A DNA stretch of 18,223 nucleotides. Origin: a bacterium (lineage in GTDB: Bacteria; Patescibacteriota; Microgenomatia; UBA1400; PJMF01). A program made the position numbers and the translations under genes. Each line of letters starts with the position of its first letter. Position 1 is the stretch's first letter. The notes under the pieces were generated by a model. The model worked only from the letters and a program-made list of their open reading frames with translations, was not told where the DNA came from and searched no databases. The stretch lies in NCBI GenBank assembly GCA_900299155.1, contig OMIS01000042.1, forward strand, positions 1 to 18,223. The letters are read 5' to 3'. Positions 1 to 7,472 of the stretch are shown here, piece by piece.

Positions 1-761
1 CTTTGAATCTTCGTTATAGATTCTAAATACTTAATCAACTCAGCGTAATCAATTTCTTTTATATTATTGCGCACATAATTCAAATTGAATGGGTTCTTAT
101 TATTATTTTCTGTTACAACTGATACGTCAGGGATATCACTTGAATATTCAACTAATTTTTGACTTGTAGTAAGTACTGGAATAGCATATGCCGTTAATCC
201 ATCCTTAATTTCATATATTCCTACAGTTGGGACTCCTTTATTCACGTCCTGCCCTGTCCATGTTTTACCATCGTTGTATAAAAATCTATCAACAGGTCGC
301 CAGCTAACCAATATAAAAAGATCATCTAATGAGAAGCCTCTTTTCTGAGCTATCTTTTCTAAATAATTTTGCAATCCACTTGCCTCTAAATGCTTTTTAC
401 TCTCAGCTAATAGTAGCTTAATATTTTCTGGATTTTCACCCATTTGCTGCAAAAGTTGTGAAATTGTTGTGTCAAGCAATGTTTTTTCAGCTATCGTTAA
501 TTCTAAAAACTCTTTACTATATATCGAGGATACAAGGGGTTCAGTAATAATCTCATTCGCTAAGCTAGTTGTGGATTGTTCAGATGTTGGAACCCCTATT
601 GGTATAGGAGGTTGTGATGTTTCACTTGTGGGAACACTAACAGGAACTTTTTCACCTCTTTTTGGTGATACATTCGTTTTCCCTTCAAAACAAGCTGTAA
701 GACTCAATGAAAGTGCTAAAGCAACTGAAATGAACTTGTTACGACTTTCTGGATTGAACAT
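1..761 (-). CDS. Putative lipoprotein, 3' end outside window
   Basis: An open minus-strand frame runs from an ATG at 761 off the left edge (253 codons visible, no stop). The N-terminus has a charged start, a hydrophobic stretch (about residues 10-21) and the lipobox L21-T-A-C24, so the product is predicted to be lipid-anchored on the outer face of the membrane. Residues 25-65 are a Ser/Thr/Pro-rich linker; the rest looks globular and soluble. I recognise no family. There is no Shine-Dalgarno sequence. An extended -10 (TGATATAAT) lies just upstream, suggesting a very short leader. The gene is clearly A+T-rich: the first 60 bases hold only 16 G/C, unlike dnaB next door. This may mean an accessory or transferred gene. 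The coding call is firm; function is unknown. Confidence 0.75.
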   Translation of the reverse strand, partial: MFNPESRNKFISVALALSLSLTACFEGKTNVSPKRGEKVPVSVPTSETSQPPIPIGVPTSEQSTTSLANEIITEPLVSSIYSKEFLELTIAEKTLLDTTISQLLQQMGENPENIKLLLAESKKHLEASGLQNYLEKIAQKRGFSLDDLFILVSWRPVDRFLYNDGKTWTGQDVNKGVPTVGIYEIKDGLTAYAIPVLTTSQKLVEYSSDIPDVSVVTENNNKNPFNLNYVRNNIKEIDYAELIKYLESITKIQ

Positions 762-773
762 GTATAAGATGCA

Positions 774-782
774 ATTATATCA
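774..782 (-). promoter_or_regulatory. Extended -10 promoter of the lipoprotein gene
   Basis: On the minus strand TGATATAAT matches the extended -10 consensus TGnTATAAT, with the hexamer at 779-774. Twelve bases separate it from the ATG, so the mRNA leader would be about six bases. No clear -35 is seen, as is common for extended -10 promoters. It lies just past the dnaB stop codon. Confidence 0.6.
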
Positions 783-798
783 TTTCTGCGGGTTATTT

Positions 799-2112
799 TT
801 ACCCTAAATTTCGTTTTTCCATACCGTAGAACTTGATACGATCTCCCTTGAAGTAGAGATCGATGTCACCCACGGAGCCATGGCGGTGCTTAGCCACCTT
901 GAGGTTCACTGCTTCACGAATATCATCATCTTTGCGATACAAGAACATAACTGCGTCTGCATCCTGCTCAATAGATCCAGATTCACGAAGGTCTGAGAGC
1001 TGTGGAATACGCTCTCCTCTACTCTCGATGGCACGAGAAAGCTGAGAAAGTGCCAAAACCGGGATACGCAGCTCGCGAGCAATATTTTTAAGTCCGCCAG
1101 AAATTTCCGCCACTTCTTGTACACGATTATCTTTTGTTCTGCCTTGGGCAAGCTGCAAGTAGTCCACTACCAAGAAATCAATGTGGTGCTCGGTCATCAA
1201 ACGCCGCGCACGCGTGCGCATTTCAAAAATAGAAAGTCCAGGTTGGTCATCAATAAATATTTGTGCATCAGCCAAAACACCCATTGCATCAGAAATTTTC
1301 ATGAAGTCCTGACTATCCAGTCGCCCCGTTTTCAATCGCCAGGAATCAATATCCGCCTGTGAAACCAGTAACCGATCCACCAGCTCTTCTCTACTCATTT
1401 CCAGAGAAAAAATCCCCACCCGCATCTTGGCTACAACTGCCGCGTGATGCGCAATATTCAAAGCAAATGCAGTTTTTCCCATCCCAGGGCGAGCTGCCAA
1501 AATCACCAAGTTGGACTTCTGCATACCGCCAAGCATATTATCTAGATCAGCAAAGCCTGTGGGCACGCCGCGCAGCTCGCCCCCATTGCGTTGTAACTCA
1601 TCCAGCCGCTCAAAACTACCCACCAAGGTTTCTTTAATACTGGTAAAAGACTTTTTCCCACTATCCTGAGAAATGGCAAATACACGTTGTTCTGCAGTAT
1701 CCAACACATCGTTGGCTTCCACACTTTCATCGAAGGCTTTTTCGGTTAGTTCACTAGAAATCGAGATAATCTTGCGTTTTACCGCCAAGTTGGCCACCAC
1801 ACGCGCATACTCGGTGACGTTAGCAGCAGTAGATAAAATATTGGAAAGCCGCGCAATTGCTGCAGTACCACCCGCTTCTTCCAGCTTCTTCATTTTCTTC
1901 AATTGATCGGCAAGTGTGATCGCATCAACAGGCTGGCGTTTGTCATACAACGCTTCAATTGCAGCGTAAATAGTTTGATGCGCAGGATCGTAGAAACTTT
2001 CAGGATGGATGACATCAGCCACCTTGACCAATGAATCTGGATCCACAAGCAAAGCTCCAATCAAAGACTTCTCTGCATCCATGTCGTGCGGTGGTAATTT
2101 CGGTCTGGCCAT
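799..2112 (-). CDS. dnaB: Replicative DNA helicase DnaB
   Basis: This is the hexameric replicative helicase, which unwinds DNA at the fork and interacts with primase. The 437-residue length is near the family norm. Residues 7-105 form the DnaB N-terminal helical domain; the RecA-like ATPase follows from about 183. Visible motifs are Walker A (ARPGMGKTA, K213), Walker B (FLVVDYLQL, D317), the QLSR motif (357-360), the DLRESGSIEQDAD segment (374-386) and a basic KHRHG segment (409-412 region) in the place of the usual K-x-R-x-G finger. No intein is present. The start is preceded only by a weak purine run (GAGAG). In many bacteria dnaB sits beside rpsF-ssb-rpsR; here it is about 15 kb from that cluster. 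Confidence 0.97.
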   Translation of the reverse strand: MARPKLPPHDMDAEKSLIGALLVDPDSLVKVADVIHPESFYDPAHQTIYAAIEALYDKRQPVDAITLADQLKKMKKLEEAGGTAAIARLSNILSTAANVTEYARVVANLAVKRKIISISSELTEKAFDESVEANDVLDTAEQRVFAISQDSGKKSFTSIKETLVGSFERLDELQRNGGELRGVPTGFADLDNMLGGMQKSNLVILAARPGMGKTAFALNIAHHAAVVAKMRVGIFSLEMSREELVDRLLVSQADIDSWRLKTGRLDSQDFMKISDAMGVLADAQIFIDDQPGLSIFEMRTRARRLMTEHHIDFLVVDYLQLAQGRTKDNRVQEVAEISGGLKNIARELRIPVLALSQLSRAIESRGERIPQLSDLRESGSIEQDADAVMFLYRKDDDIREAVNLKVAKHRHGSVGDIDLYFKGDRIKFYGMEKRNLG

Positions 2113-2358
2113 ACTCTCTCATCAGTCTATCATTGTTTTGTAGTTTTGGTATTACATCATGGAATCAGTGCACTTCAGGAGACGTTCGCCAATAGCTCAC
2201 TGCACACTCAGACTATACATTTCTCTAACAATGCGCAGCAATCAGTGGTGACGTCTTCATGAGCCTCCTTGCGTAAACTGATCCTAACACGTATATAAAA
2301 CTTAATTGAGTAATCAATCATAGCGCAACTTTTGAAGTGAACTACGAATGACACTGAG
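2113..2358 (-). promoter_or_regulatory. Long dnaB upstream region with possible promoter and leader
   Basis: This 246-base gap is long for this compact window. On the minus strand it holds, in order: a small A/T hairpin downstream of the metallo-hydrolase gene (ATTGA/TCAAT at 2305-2318), a mini-ORF with a strong Shine-Dalgarno (listed separately), and a candidate -10 TATAGT (2217-2212). The octamer CACTGATT occurs twice, once inside the mini-ORF and once near 2163-2170. A CAGTG between the copies could pair with either. I see no terminator with a T-run, so regulation of dnaB here is only a possibility. Confidence 0.3.
2225..2260 (-). CDS. Candidate 11-residue leader ORF upstream of dnaB
   Basis: ATG at 2260 opens an 11-codon frame (MKTSPLIAAHC) ending in TAG. 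It is preceded by AAGGAGG (2270-2264), one of the two best Shine-Dalgarno matches in the window, though only three bases from the ATG. The same AAGGAGG plus three-base spacing occurs before the ORF at 14491, which supports it as a usable signal. There is no run of one amino acid that would suggest classical attenuation. Chance occurrence remains possible. Confidence 0.3.
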   Translation of the reverse strand: MKTSPLIAAHC

Positions 2359-3021
2359 TTACAGTTGTTCCTGCAAAACTACAATTTCAGTTTCTTCTGG
2401 TAGCTCTGCTTTTTCCACGTCCAGTTTCACTACAGGTGCCACTTCTACACCATATTCTTTCAAGAACTGCTGCACTGTTTCCATCTCACCAAAGAGTTTT
2501 TCATCATGTGCTTCAGTTTTATAATGCATTGGGATGACAATACTAGGCTCAAGAGCGCGAATGGCTTTCACTGCCTGTGCAGATGAGAGTGAATAGACAC
2601 CACCTACAGGACATAATAAAACATCTACGGCACCGATTTCTTCTTGCAAGTCGGCAGTTATCTCGTGTCCCAAATCTCCTAAATGGCAAATACGCAGCTC
2701 ATCTAAATAGATTGTAAAAATGGTGTTTGTGCCTCGTTCACTACCTTTTGAATTATCATGAAATGAAGGAACCCCAAAAATAGAGATCCCACCCACTTCA
2801 TACTCACCAGGCTTGTTAACGATAAATGGCTTTTCTCTTCGGGCAGTGCCTTTCACTTTGGCGGCAGCGTTATGGTCGTGGTGTTCATGAGAAACCGTCA
2901 CCATATCTGCTGACATATTGGGAAGTGTAAAACCGATTGATGCTTCGTATGGATCTGTTACTACAGTCCCCCGTCTTCCCTTTAACTTAAAACATGAATG
3001 GCCGTGATATGTAATTGTCAT
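2359..3021 (-). CDS. Metallo-beta-lactamase-fold hydrolase (UlaG/COG2220-like)
   Basis: This is a predicted cytoplasmic metal-dependent hydrolase of the MBL superfamily. With the ATG at 3021 as residue 1 (220 aa) it opens MTITYHGHSCFKL, the usual start of this family. An upstream in-frame ATG at 3042 would add seven residues that do not fit. Metal ligands are visible: HEHHDH at 45-50 (H45, H47, D49, H50), H113 with D116 (HLGD), and H166 (PMHY); H88 (FHDN) is also typical. The chosen start is supported by a -10 TATTAT six bases upstream, which implies a leaderless mRNA. The gene is divergent from the cluster starting at 3139. The substrate cannot be told from sequence. Confidence 0.85.
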   Translation of the reverse strand: MTITYHGHSCFKLKGRRGTVVTDPYEASIGFTLPNMSADMVTVSHEHHDHNAAAKVKGTARREKPFIVNKPGEYEVGGISIFGVPSFHDNSKGSERGTNTIFTIYLDELRICHLGDLGHEITADLQEEIGAVDVLLCPVGGVYSLSSAQAVKAIRALEPSIVIPMHYKTEAHDEKLFGEMETVQQFLKEYGVEVAPVVKLDVEKAELPEETEIVVLQEQL

Positions 3022-3027
3022 GCGGTA

Positions 3028-3036
3028 ATAATACCA
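3028..3036 (-). promoter_or_regulatory. Extended -10 promoter of the MBL-fold gene
   Basis: The minus strand reads TGGTATTAT, an extended -10, with the hexamer at 3033-3028. Six bases separate it from the ATG at 3021, placing the likely transcription start on the start codon. This decides the choice of start for the gene. Confidence 0.55.
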
Positions 3037-3118
3037 TTCCAATGCAGAACGCGCTACTTTGCATCATTCACACATTTGGAGTATAGTAACCGACGGTCTC
3101 TATCTGCTCAATATACGG

Positions 3119-3124
3119 TATAAT
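3119..3124 (+). promoter_or_regulatory. -10 element of the 3139-6458 gene cluster
   Basis: A perfect TATAAT lies 14 bases before the ATG at 3139. The expected transcript would have a leader of about eight bases without a Shine-Dalgarno sequence. No convincing -35 is found at 16-18 bases upstream. Confidence 0.55.
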
Positions 3125-3138
3125 GAAGTAGAACCTGT

Positions 3139-3693
3139 ATGAAAAAAGAGATGCTTATCGCCATAGTGATTGGGTTTTTGTTAGGGCTCATCATTACTTT
3201 TGGTGTCTATCGGCTTCGGGTGGCAAAAAGCCGAAAGAGCGCAACTCCTGTAGCTTCTCCAACTGCATCAGTTGCTCCTGCTGTGTCTGATTCACAAATT
3301 ACCATCCATAGTCCTGAAGAAGGTGCGATACAAGAAGATAAAAGTACTACGGTAACTGGCAGTACCCTTCCTGATTCATATGTAGTATTATTTGTTAATA
3401 ACACAGAGTATATTCGGCAGAGTGATTCGTCTGGTAATTTTAGCTTTGATGTAGAATTAACTGAGGGTAGCAATCTTTTAACAGTAAATGTCTTAACCGA
3501 TGACGGCACGGTACTTTCCAAAGAACGCACTGTGATTGTCACGACTGTATATAAAGAACCACCCGCAGAAACAGCAAGTGCTAGTGCCAGCCCAAGTCCG
3601 AGTATAAAACCAACTGCTTCACCAAAAGCCACGGCTCGTCCAGGGACGACACCAAGGCCTTCGGCCACTCCACGGCCCACAACTACGCCATAA
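3139..3693 (+). CDS. Membrane-anchored Ig-like protein with Pro/Thr tail
   Basis: The 184-residue protein has one N-terminal membrane helix (about 5-24), a basic stop-transfer segment (RLRVAKSRK), a short Ser/Ala/Pro linker, and a beta-rich domain at about 53-135. That domain resembles the small Ig-like modules found in secreted bacterial proteins (glucodextranase-B or Big type): it runs from ITIHSPEEG through TVTGST and SGNFSFDVELTEGSNLLTV to ERTVIV. The last 45 residues are low-complexity Ser/Ala, then Thr/Pro/Arg repeats (ATPRP), as in surface linkers that may be glycosylated or bind the wall. It is first in a plus-strand cluster, 27 bases before another exported protein. A cell-surface role is inferred; the molecular function is unknown. 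Confidence 0.8.
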   Translation: MKKEMLIAIVIGFLLGLIITFGVYRLRVAKSRKSATPVASPTASVAPAVSDSQITIHSPEEGAIQEDKSTTVTGSTLPDSYVVLFVNNTEYIRQSDSSGNFSFDVELTEGSNLLTVNVLTDDGTVLSKERTVIVTTVYKEPPAETASASASPSPSIKPTASPKATARPGTTPRPSATPRPTTTP

Positions 3694-3708
3694 TTCAATT
3701 GGCGTGAC

Positions 3709-3714
3709 TATATA
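3709..3714 (+). promoter_or_regulatory. Possible internal -10 before the secreted protein gene
   Basis: TATATA, preceded by TGAC, lies six bases before the ATG at 3721, giving the same leaderless geometry as the MBL-fold and MazG-like genes. There is no Shine-Dalgarno in the 27-base gap, which favours a separate transcript over pure coupling. Confidence 0.35.
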
Positions 3715-3720
3715 AACACT

Positions 3721-4449
3721 ATGCAAAAAAACTATACTGCTGCCCTTTTTATTTTATTTACTCTTTCGTTTATTGCATTACAGCCACTTTTTGTCACCAC
3801 AGTGTATGCTGCTACAGCCAGCCAAAGTGCAAGCGAAAACTCATCTCCTTCTGCCACTCCTGAAGAAACCACACTCCAGTTAAAAAAACGCATTGAAAAA
3901 GTCGTAGAAGAAAAGCGCGATCAAATTAAAGGGGTACTCACCCATTTGCTTTCTGATAAGCATGGTTTTATGGGTGAAGTAAGTCGGTTATCTCAAGAAG
4001 CTTTGACTGTAAAACAGAATGGAGATAGCCGTATTATTCCATTTTCAGAAAACCTAGTGATTATTAAAAAAGGCAAGAAAATTAAACCAGAAGAAATTGA
4101 AGTGGGTAATTGGGTCACAGTTATCGGCAGTGGCACAAGTGACAAGTTCACCCCTGAATTTATTTTGGTATCCACTGAAAGTCTACGCCCAAAAGATCGT
4201 GTAGTGGAGATCGGTACGCTGACTGATCTGGGCAAGACCGCTATAAAAGTTATGCAGCGTGGCAGTGCTGATAACAAGGAATACATTTTAACAAAAGCTA
4301 CAAAGCTGGAAAATGTGGATGGGAGTGCAGTAAAACTTTCTGATTTTGAAGAAGACCTTTCTGTCCTAGTGATTGCTACTAAAAACAGCAAAGATCAATG
4401 GGAAGTAGTCCGCCTTCGAGCTTTGACTGATGTAAAATCAAGTAATTAA
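3721..4449 (+). CDS. Secreted protein with two OB/beta-barrel-like repeats (DUF5666-like)
   Basis: This is a 242-residue exported protein. Residues 4-30 are a signal peptide ending VYA, with likely cleavage before A31. A Ser/Thr/Pro linker (31-50) is followed by a charged helix, a likely coiled coil (LKKRIEKVVEEKRDQIKG, 54-71). Then come two similar beta modules, about 84-155 and 160-236. Each has the pattern of a metal- or ligand-free DUF5666-like barrel: 'G.....ALTVKQNG..RIIPF', 'VGNWVTVIGSG' and, in the second copy, 'GTLTDLGKTAIKVMQRG', 'LSVLVIATK'. The assignment to DUF5666 is by resemblance only. It lies between a membrane-anchored Ig-like protein and a metallopeptidase gene, probably in one cluster. 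Function is unknown. Confidence 0.75.
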   Translation: MQKNYTAALFILFTLSFIALQPLFVTTVYAATASQSASENSSPSATPEETTLQLKKRIEKVVEEKRDQIKGVLTHLLSDKHGFMGEVSRLSQEALTVKQNGDSRIIPFSENLVIIKKGKKIKPEEIEVGNWVTVIGSGTSDKFTPEFILVSTESLRPKDRVVEIGTLTDLGKTAIKVMQRGSADNKEYILTKATKLENVDGSAVKLSDFEEDLSVLVIATKNSKDQWEVVRLRALTDVKSSN

Positions 4450-4470
4450 TGACTGCTTCGTAATGACTGC
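4447..4470 (+). repeat. Duplicated stop/start junction TAATGACTGC
   Basis: TAATGACTGC occurs at 4447-4456 and again at 4461-4470, separated by TTCG. The first copy holds the stop of the upstream gene fused to an ATG that opens a four-codon frame (M-T-A-S). This ends in the TAA of the second copy, whose ATG starts the M24 peptidase. It looks like a short tandem duplication that split a former TAATG coupled junction. Confidence 0.6.
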
Positions 4471-5581
4471 ATTGTATATAGATCGACTAAAAAATCTTCA
4501 AAAAACTCTGCTCCCTTCTCAAGCACTGCTTCTTTCTAAGCCTGCAGATATTGCATATTTTTCTGGGTTCGAAACACTTGTTCCTCAAGAGCGAGAAGCA
4601 TTTCTCTGTATTTGCGCCAAACAGGCCGTTCTTTTTCATGCATCATTTTCCCCTGTCACACAAATGCCTGGGTTAGCGTACAAACCCACTACCTCACTCC
4701 CAGCCATCCAACAAACAATTACTGACTGGAAAAAGCTAGGAACACTCGTGCCTCATCCTGCCACAGGTAGCACTGATCTGCTGCTTGATTACACGAGTCT
4801 ATTCGTCAGTGAATTTAAGGTCCTTGAACAGACTGAAGATGTGGTCTGCAATCCGCACAACCCACAAAAAATTTGGCAGCTCAGAATGATAAAAGATGCG
4901 ATGGAGCAAGCTGCACTCTCAAATGCTGCGGAGCTTTCTAAAAAAACTCTGGAGTTTATTACTCCCCATATCAAACCTGGTGTGACCGAGCTGGATCTGG
5001 CGGATGAGATTGAGCGATATATCAAACAGTACGGCGGGAAACTGGCTTTTCCTACGATTGTGGCATTTGGTGCGCACTCAGCACTCCCTCACCATCAACC
5101 CACTTCTTTGAAACTTGCGTCAGAAACTGCGGTACTGCTCGATTTTGGGGCGCAAATGCATGGTTATTGCTCTGATATGACAAGAACTCTCTGGTGTGGT
5201 GAACAACCATCTGCAGAGTTTACGGCGGCTGAATCAGCAGTTTTTGCTGCATATGAAGCTGCACTCGCTGTTTGCAAAACTTGGCATACTACTACCGTTT
5301 CCCAGGAACCTGCTCCCACTACCATCGGAGCACTGGACGTTGCAGCGCGTGATTCACTCACGCAAGCTGGCTTTGGCAAAGAGTTTATCCACACCACCGG
5401 GCATGGACTGGGGCTAGAGATTCATGAGCAGCCCTCTATTTACAAAACCACACCTACACTTCTGCAAATTGGGATGGCATTTACGATTGAACCTGGAGTA
5501 TACTTTGCTGGCAAATTTGGATATCGCTACGAGAATACAATTTTGCTTGATCAAGATAGAGTCCTAGAATTGACTCGATAA
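4463..5581 (+). CDS. M24 family metallopeptidase (Xaa-Pro aminopeptidase type)
   Basis: This is a predicted cytoplasmic di-metal aminopeptidase that releases an N-terminal residue next to proline. The 372 residues split into an N-terminal creatinase-like domain (about 1-130) and a C-terminal pita-bread catalytic domain (140-372). All five metal ligands are visible: D227 (LLDFGA), D238 (YCSDMTRT), H314 (TTGHGLGLEIHE), E343 (TIEPG) and E357 (RYENT). H210-H211 (PHHQP) and H321 fit the substrate-site histidines. The start has no Shine-Dalgarno and lies in a duplicated TAATG junction with the preceding gene (13-base gap), so coupling is likely. It is close to the family length and intact. Peptide recycling is the likely role; the exact dipeptide preference is not visible. 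Confidence 0.9.
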   Translation: MTALYIDRLKNLQKTLLPSQALLLSKPADIAYFSGFETLVPQEREAFLCICAKQAVLFHASFSPVTQMPGLAYKPTTSLPAIQQTITDWKKLGTLVPHPATGSTDLLLDYTSLFVSEFKVLEQTEDVVCNPHNPQKIWQLRMIKDAMEQAALSNAAELSKKTLEFITPHIKPGVTELDLADEIERYIKQYGGKLAFPTIVAFGAHSALPHHQPTSLKLASETAVLLDFGAQMHGYCSDMTRTLWCGEQPSAEFTAAESAVFAAYEAALAVCKTWHTTTVSQEPAPTTIGALDVAARDSLTQAGFGKEFIHTTGHGLGLEIHEQPSIYKTTPTLLQIGMAFTIEPGVYFAGKFGYRYENTILLDQDRVLELTR

Positions 5582-5603
5582 TCAATCACAACAGTTTGGA
5601 TGC

Positions 5604-6458
5604 ATGTTTGATAAAGAAGCAGCAGAGCGATGTATTTTTCCTTTAGGTGCTGGTGCATACTGCACTGGCAGCAACTTGAGGGAAGACACAACATTTGACG
5701 TGGCCATTCCTCCAGAGCTACTTACTTCACAGCGCATCAAGGATGTTCTAGCTTTTGTTACAGATAAGTATTTGTTCTATTTATTCTTTGGCGCGCCGCA
5801 TCATAGTGAGGGCGTCTCACATAAAATTAGCCATACCAATGATTTGGTAGCACTTGTTTTACGGTTGTATCAAAAACATCCCGAGTACAGCCTGGAAGAT
5901 GCGGTTTGCTTGGCACTGGCACATGACGTCGCCCGAGCACTACAAGGTGGTTTTTTTAATAAGCATTCAGATTACGCCACAGGCACAGATCATGGATTGA
6001 TTGGTGCAGAAATGTATCAACGTGCATTTCCTGATGATCACAAAGTATATGCTGGCATTCTCTATCACAATAAATTAGAACCAAATGAAAATAATTACTT
6101 GATTGAGTTGATTCAAGATGTCGATAGACTTGCGATCTATCGACGAATTTTTGATACCAACGGTGCTGAATCATATCAAGATTACACGGGCTGCAGTATT
6201 TCGTGTGAGGTGCTAGAAGATTTTTCTGCTGGGAGATTAGTTCATAAAGCAAAAGTGCGGTCAGAAGCTGATGATTGGATCTGCTCACTGTCCTGGATTT
6301 GGATTTTTAAACTAGAAGCTGCGCGCCAGTATTTATCAGAGCAGCAGTACCCTGAAAAAATCGTTCGATATATTGTCACCAAGTTTCACCCCACTGCAGC
6401 GGAAGCAGAAATTTTACATACTACAGTTAAAAGCTGGCATAAACAATACAACGTTTAG
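5604..6458 (+). CDS. HD-domain phosphohydrolase-like protein
   Basis: The 284-residue protein has an HD-superfamily core from about 60 to 180. Candidate metal ligands are H77 (ISHTND), H107-D108 (LALAHDVAR), H130 (DHGLIG), H155 (LYHNK) and D172/D174 (QDVDRLAIYR). The order and spacing match HD hydrolases that act on nucleotides or other phosphate esters. The N-terminal 50 residues and the C-terminal 90 (with several Trp) are not recognised. It follows the M24 gene by 22 bases and is probably the last gene of that cluster. Its TAG overlaps the TAA of the convergent methyltransferase gene by four bases. The substrate is unknown, and I see no relA/spoT-like partner domain. Confidence 0.75.
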   Translation: MFDKEAAERCIFPLGAGAYCTGSNLREDTTFDVAIPPELLTSQRIKDVLAFVTDKYLFYLFFGAPHHSEGVSHKISHTNDLVALVLRLYQKHPEYSLEDAVCLALAHDVARALQGGFFNKHSDYATGTDHGLIGAEMYQRAFPDDHKVYAGILYHNKLEPNENNYLIELIQDVDRLAIYRRIFDTNGAESYQDYTGCSISCEVLEDFSAGRLVHKAKVRSEADDWICSLSWIWIFKLEAARQYLSEQQYPEKIVRYIVTKFHPTAAEAEILHTTVKSWHKQYNV

Positions 6459-7438
6459 TTTTCCCACCGTGCCCATATGCCCGTAGAAAGTAATTTTGAA
6501 GCATCAGTATTTTCTGCAGCTGCACTTTTTCCCATGTGTGCAGCAGTTTGGCCGCCATTTTTCACGCCTTCTCCCCTACCATCTTGTGCAAGTGCGAGCT
6601 CTCCAATACTAATTTTTCCCCCTTTGCCTGCCATCATTTCTTGAAGTAAATTTCCCAGCGTTATCGCTGAAGTGCTCACCGCATACGCATTGATCAGAAC
6701 AAAGAGCGGTTTATCTGAAAGTATCTGGCCACAGAGCTCCAGGAGCATCGGCAGCGAGCGTTTGAAGTCCCATGTTTCTCCGTTTGGACCGTGACCATAG
6801 ACGGGTGGATCCATGATAATGCCATCATACTTTGAACCTCTGCGCACTTCTCGTTCCACAAACTTCACTACATCCTCCAAAATCCAGCGTATAGACCGCT
6901 CATCAAGTTGTGATGCTGCCTGATTTTTCTTGGCCCACCCTATGGATGAGCGCGATGCATCAACATGTGTGACTTTTGCACCAGTTTTGGCTGCCACCAC
7001 ACTTGCCCCTCCAGTGTATGCAAAAAGATTAAGGATCTGAGGTTTTTCTGCTTCAACTGCGGTACTTTGAGACCCAGATCTCATTTTTTCTTCAAGCAAT
7101 TTTCTAAACCAAGCCCAGTGGGCACTTTGCTCAGGGAAAATGCCTGTGTGCTTGAATGGAGAAAGTTTTGCTAGAAATGTTAAATCCTGCCAATGAACTG
7201 GCCATTCCTCAGGCAATTTTTTGAAGGTGCGCCAGTTGCCTTTATCTTCATATGTCCGCTCAAATACAGCATGTGCCGTGCGCCACTCTGTTTCTGGTAC
7301 AGATTTTGACCATAAAATCTGTGGATCTGGCCGCGCCACAATAAACTCACCAAATTGTTCTAAGCGCTCGCCATCACCACTATCAAGTAATTGGTAGTCA
7401 CGCCAGCCTTCTGGGGTAATAATGGAAAAATTATGCAT
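6455..7438 (-). CDS. Class I SAM-dependent methyltransferase (RlmI/COG1092-like)
   Basis: This is a predicted cytoplasmic methyltransferase of the group that includes 23S rRNA cytosine methyltransferases. SAM motif I is LFAYTGG (138-144), followed by the acidic D160 (VTHVDAS) and the catalytic-region motif DPPVYGHGP (210-218), preceded by YDGIIM. The N-terminal part lacks a recognisable PUA domain, making the protein shorter (327 aa) than RlmI or RlmK. Residues 268-312 are a Gly/Lys/Ala-rich insert of low complexity near the C-terminus. Upstream, a TATAAT (7472-7467) overlaps the stop codon of the small gene ahead. Its start matches the typical acidic/aromatic beginning of the family. The exact RNA target is not determinable. 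Confidence 0.82.
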   Translation of the reverse strand: MHNFSIITPEGWRDYQLLDSGDGERLEQFGEFIVARPDPQILWSKSVPETEWRTAHAVFERTYEDKGNWRTFKKLPEEWPVHWQDLTFLAKLSPFKHTGIFPEQSAHWAWFRKLLEEKMRSGSQSTAVEAEKPQILNLFAYTGGASVVAAKTGAKVTHVDASRSSIGWAKKNQAASQLDERSIRWILEDVVKFVEREVRRGSKYDGIIMDPPVYGHGPNGETWDFKRSLPMLLELCGQILSDKPLFVLINAYAVSTSAITLGNLLQEMMAGKGGKISIGELALAQDGRGEGVKNGGQTAAHMGKSAAAENTDASKLLSTGIWARWEN

Positions 7439-7445
7439 GGTTTAT

Positions 7446-7472
7446 AAAGTTCTTCTTCAAACTTTTATTATA
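7446..7472 (-). promoter_or_regulatory. Promoter and leader hairpin of the methyltransferase gene
   Basis: TATAAT at 7472-7467 shares bases with the TAA stop of the upstream gene. The following leader can fold as AAAGTT (7465-7460), an eight-base loop, and AACTTT (7451-7446). No T-run follows, so it is not a convincing terminator. No obvious -35 is present. Confidence 0.4.

Noticed and set aside
469..807. 112-codon plus-strand frame at the left end
   Set aside because: The minus-strand lipoprotein frame is longer, with a lipobox and promoter; this one is its complement.
3207..3698. 163-codon minus-strand frame opposite the Ig-like protein
   Set aside because: It is a shadow of the Thr/Pro-rich coding sequence; the plus-strand frame has a promoter, a membrane helix and a recognisable domain.
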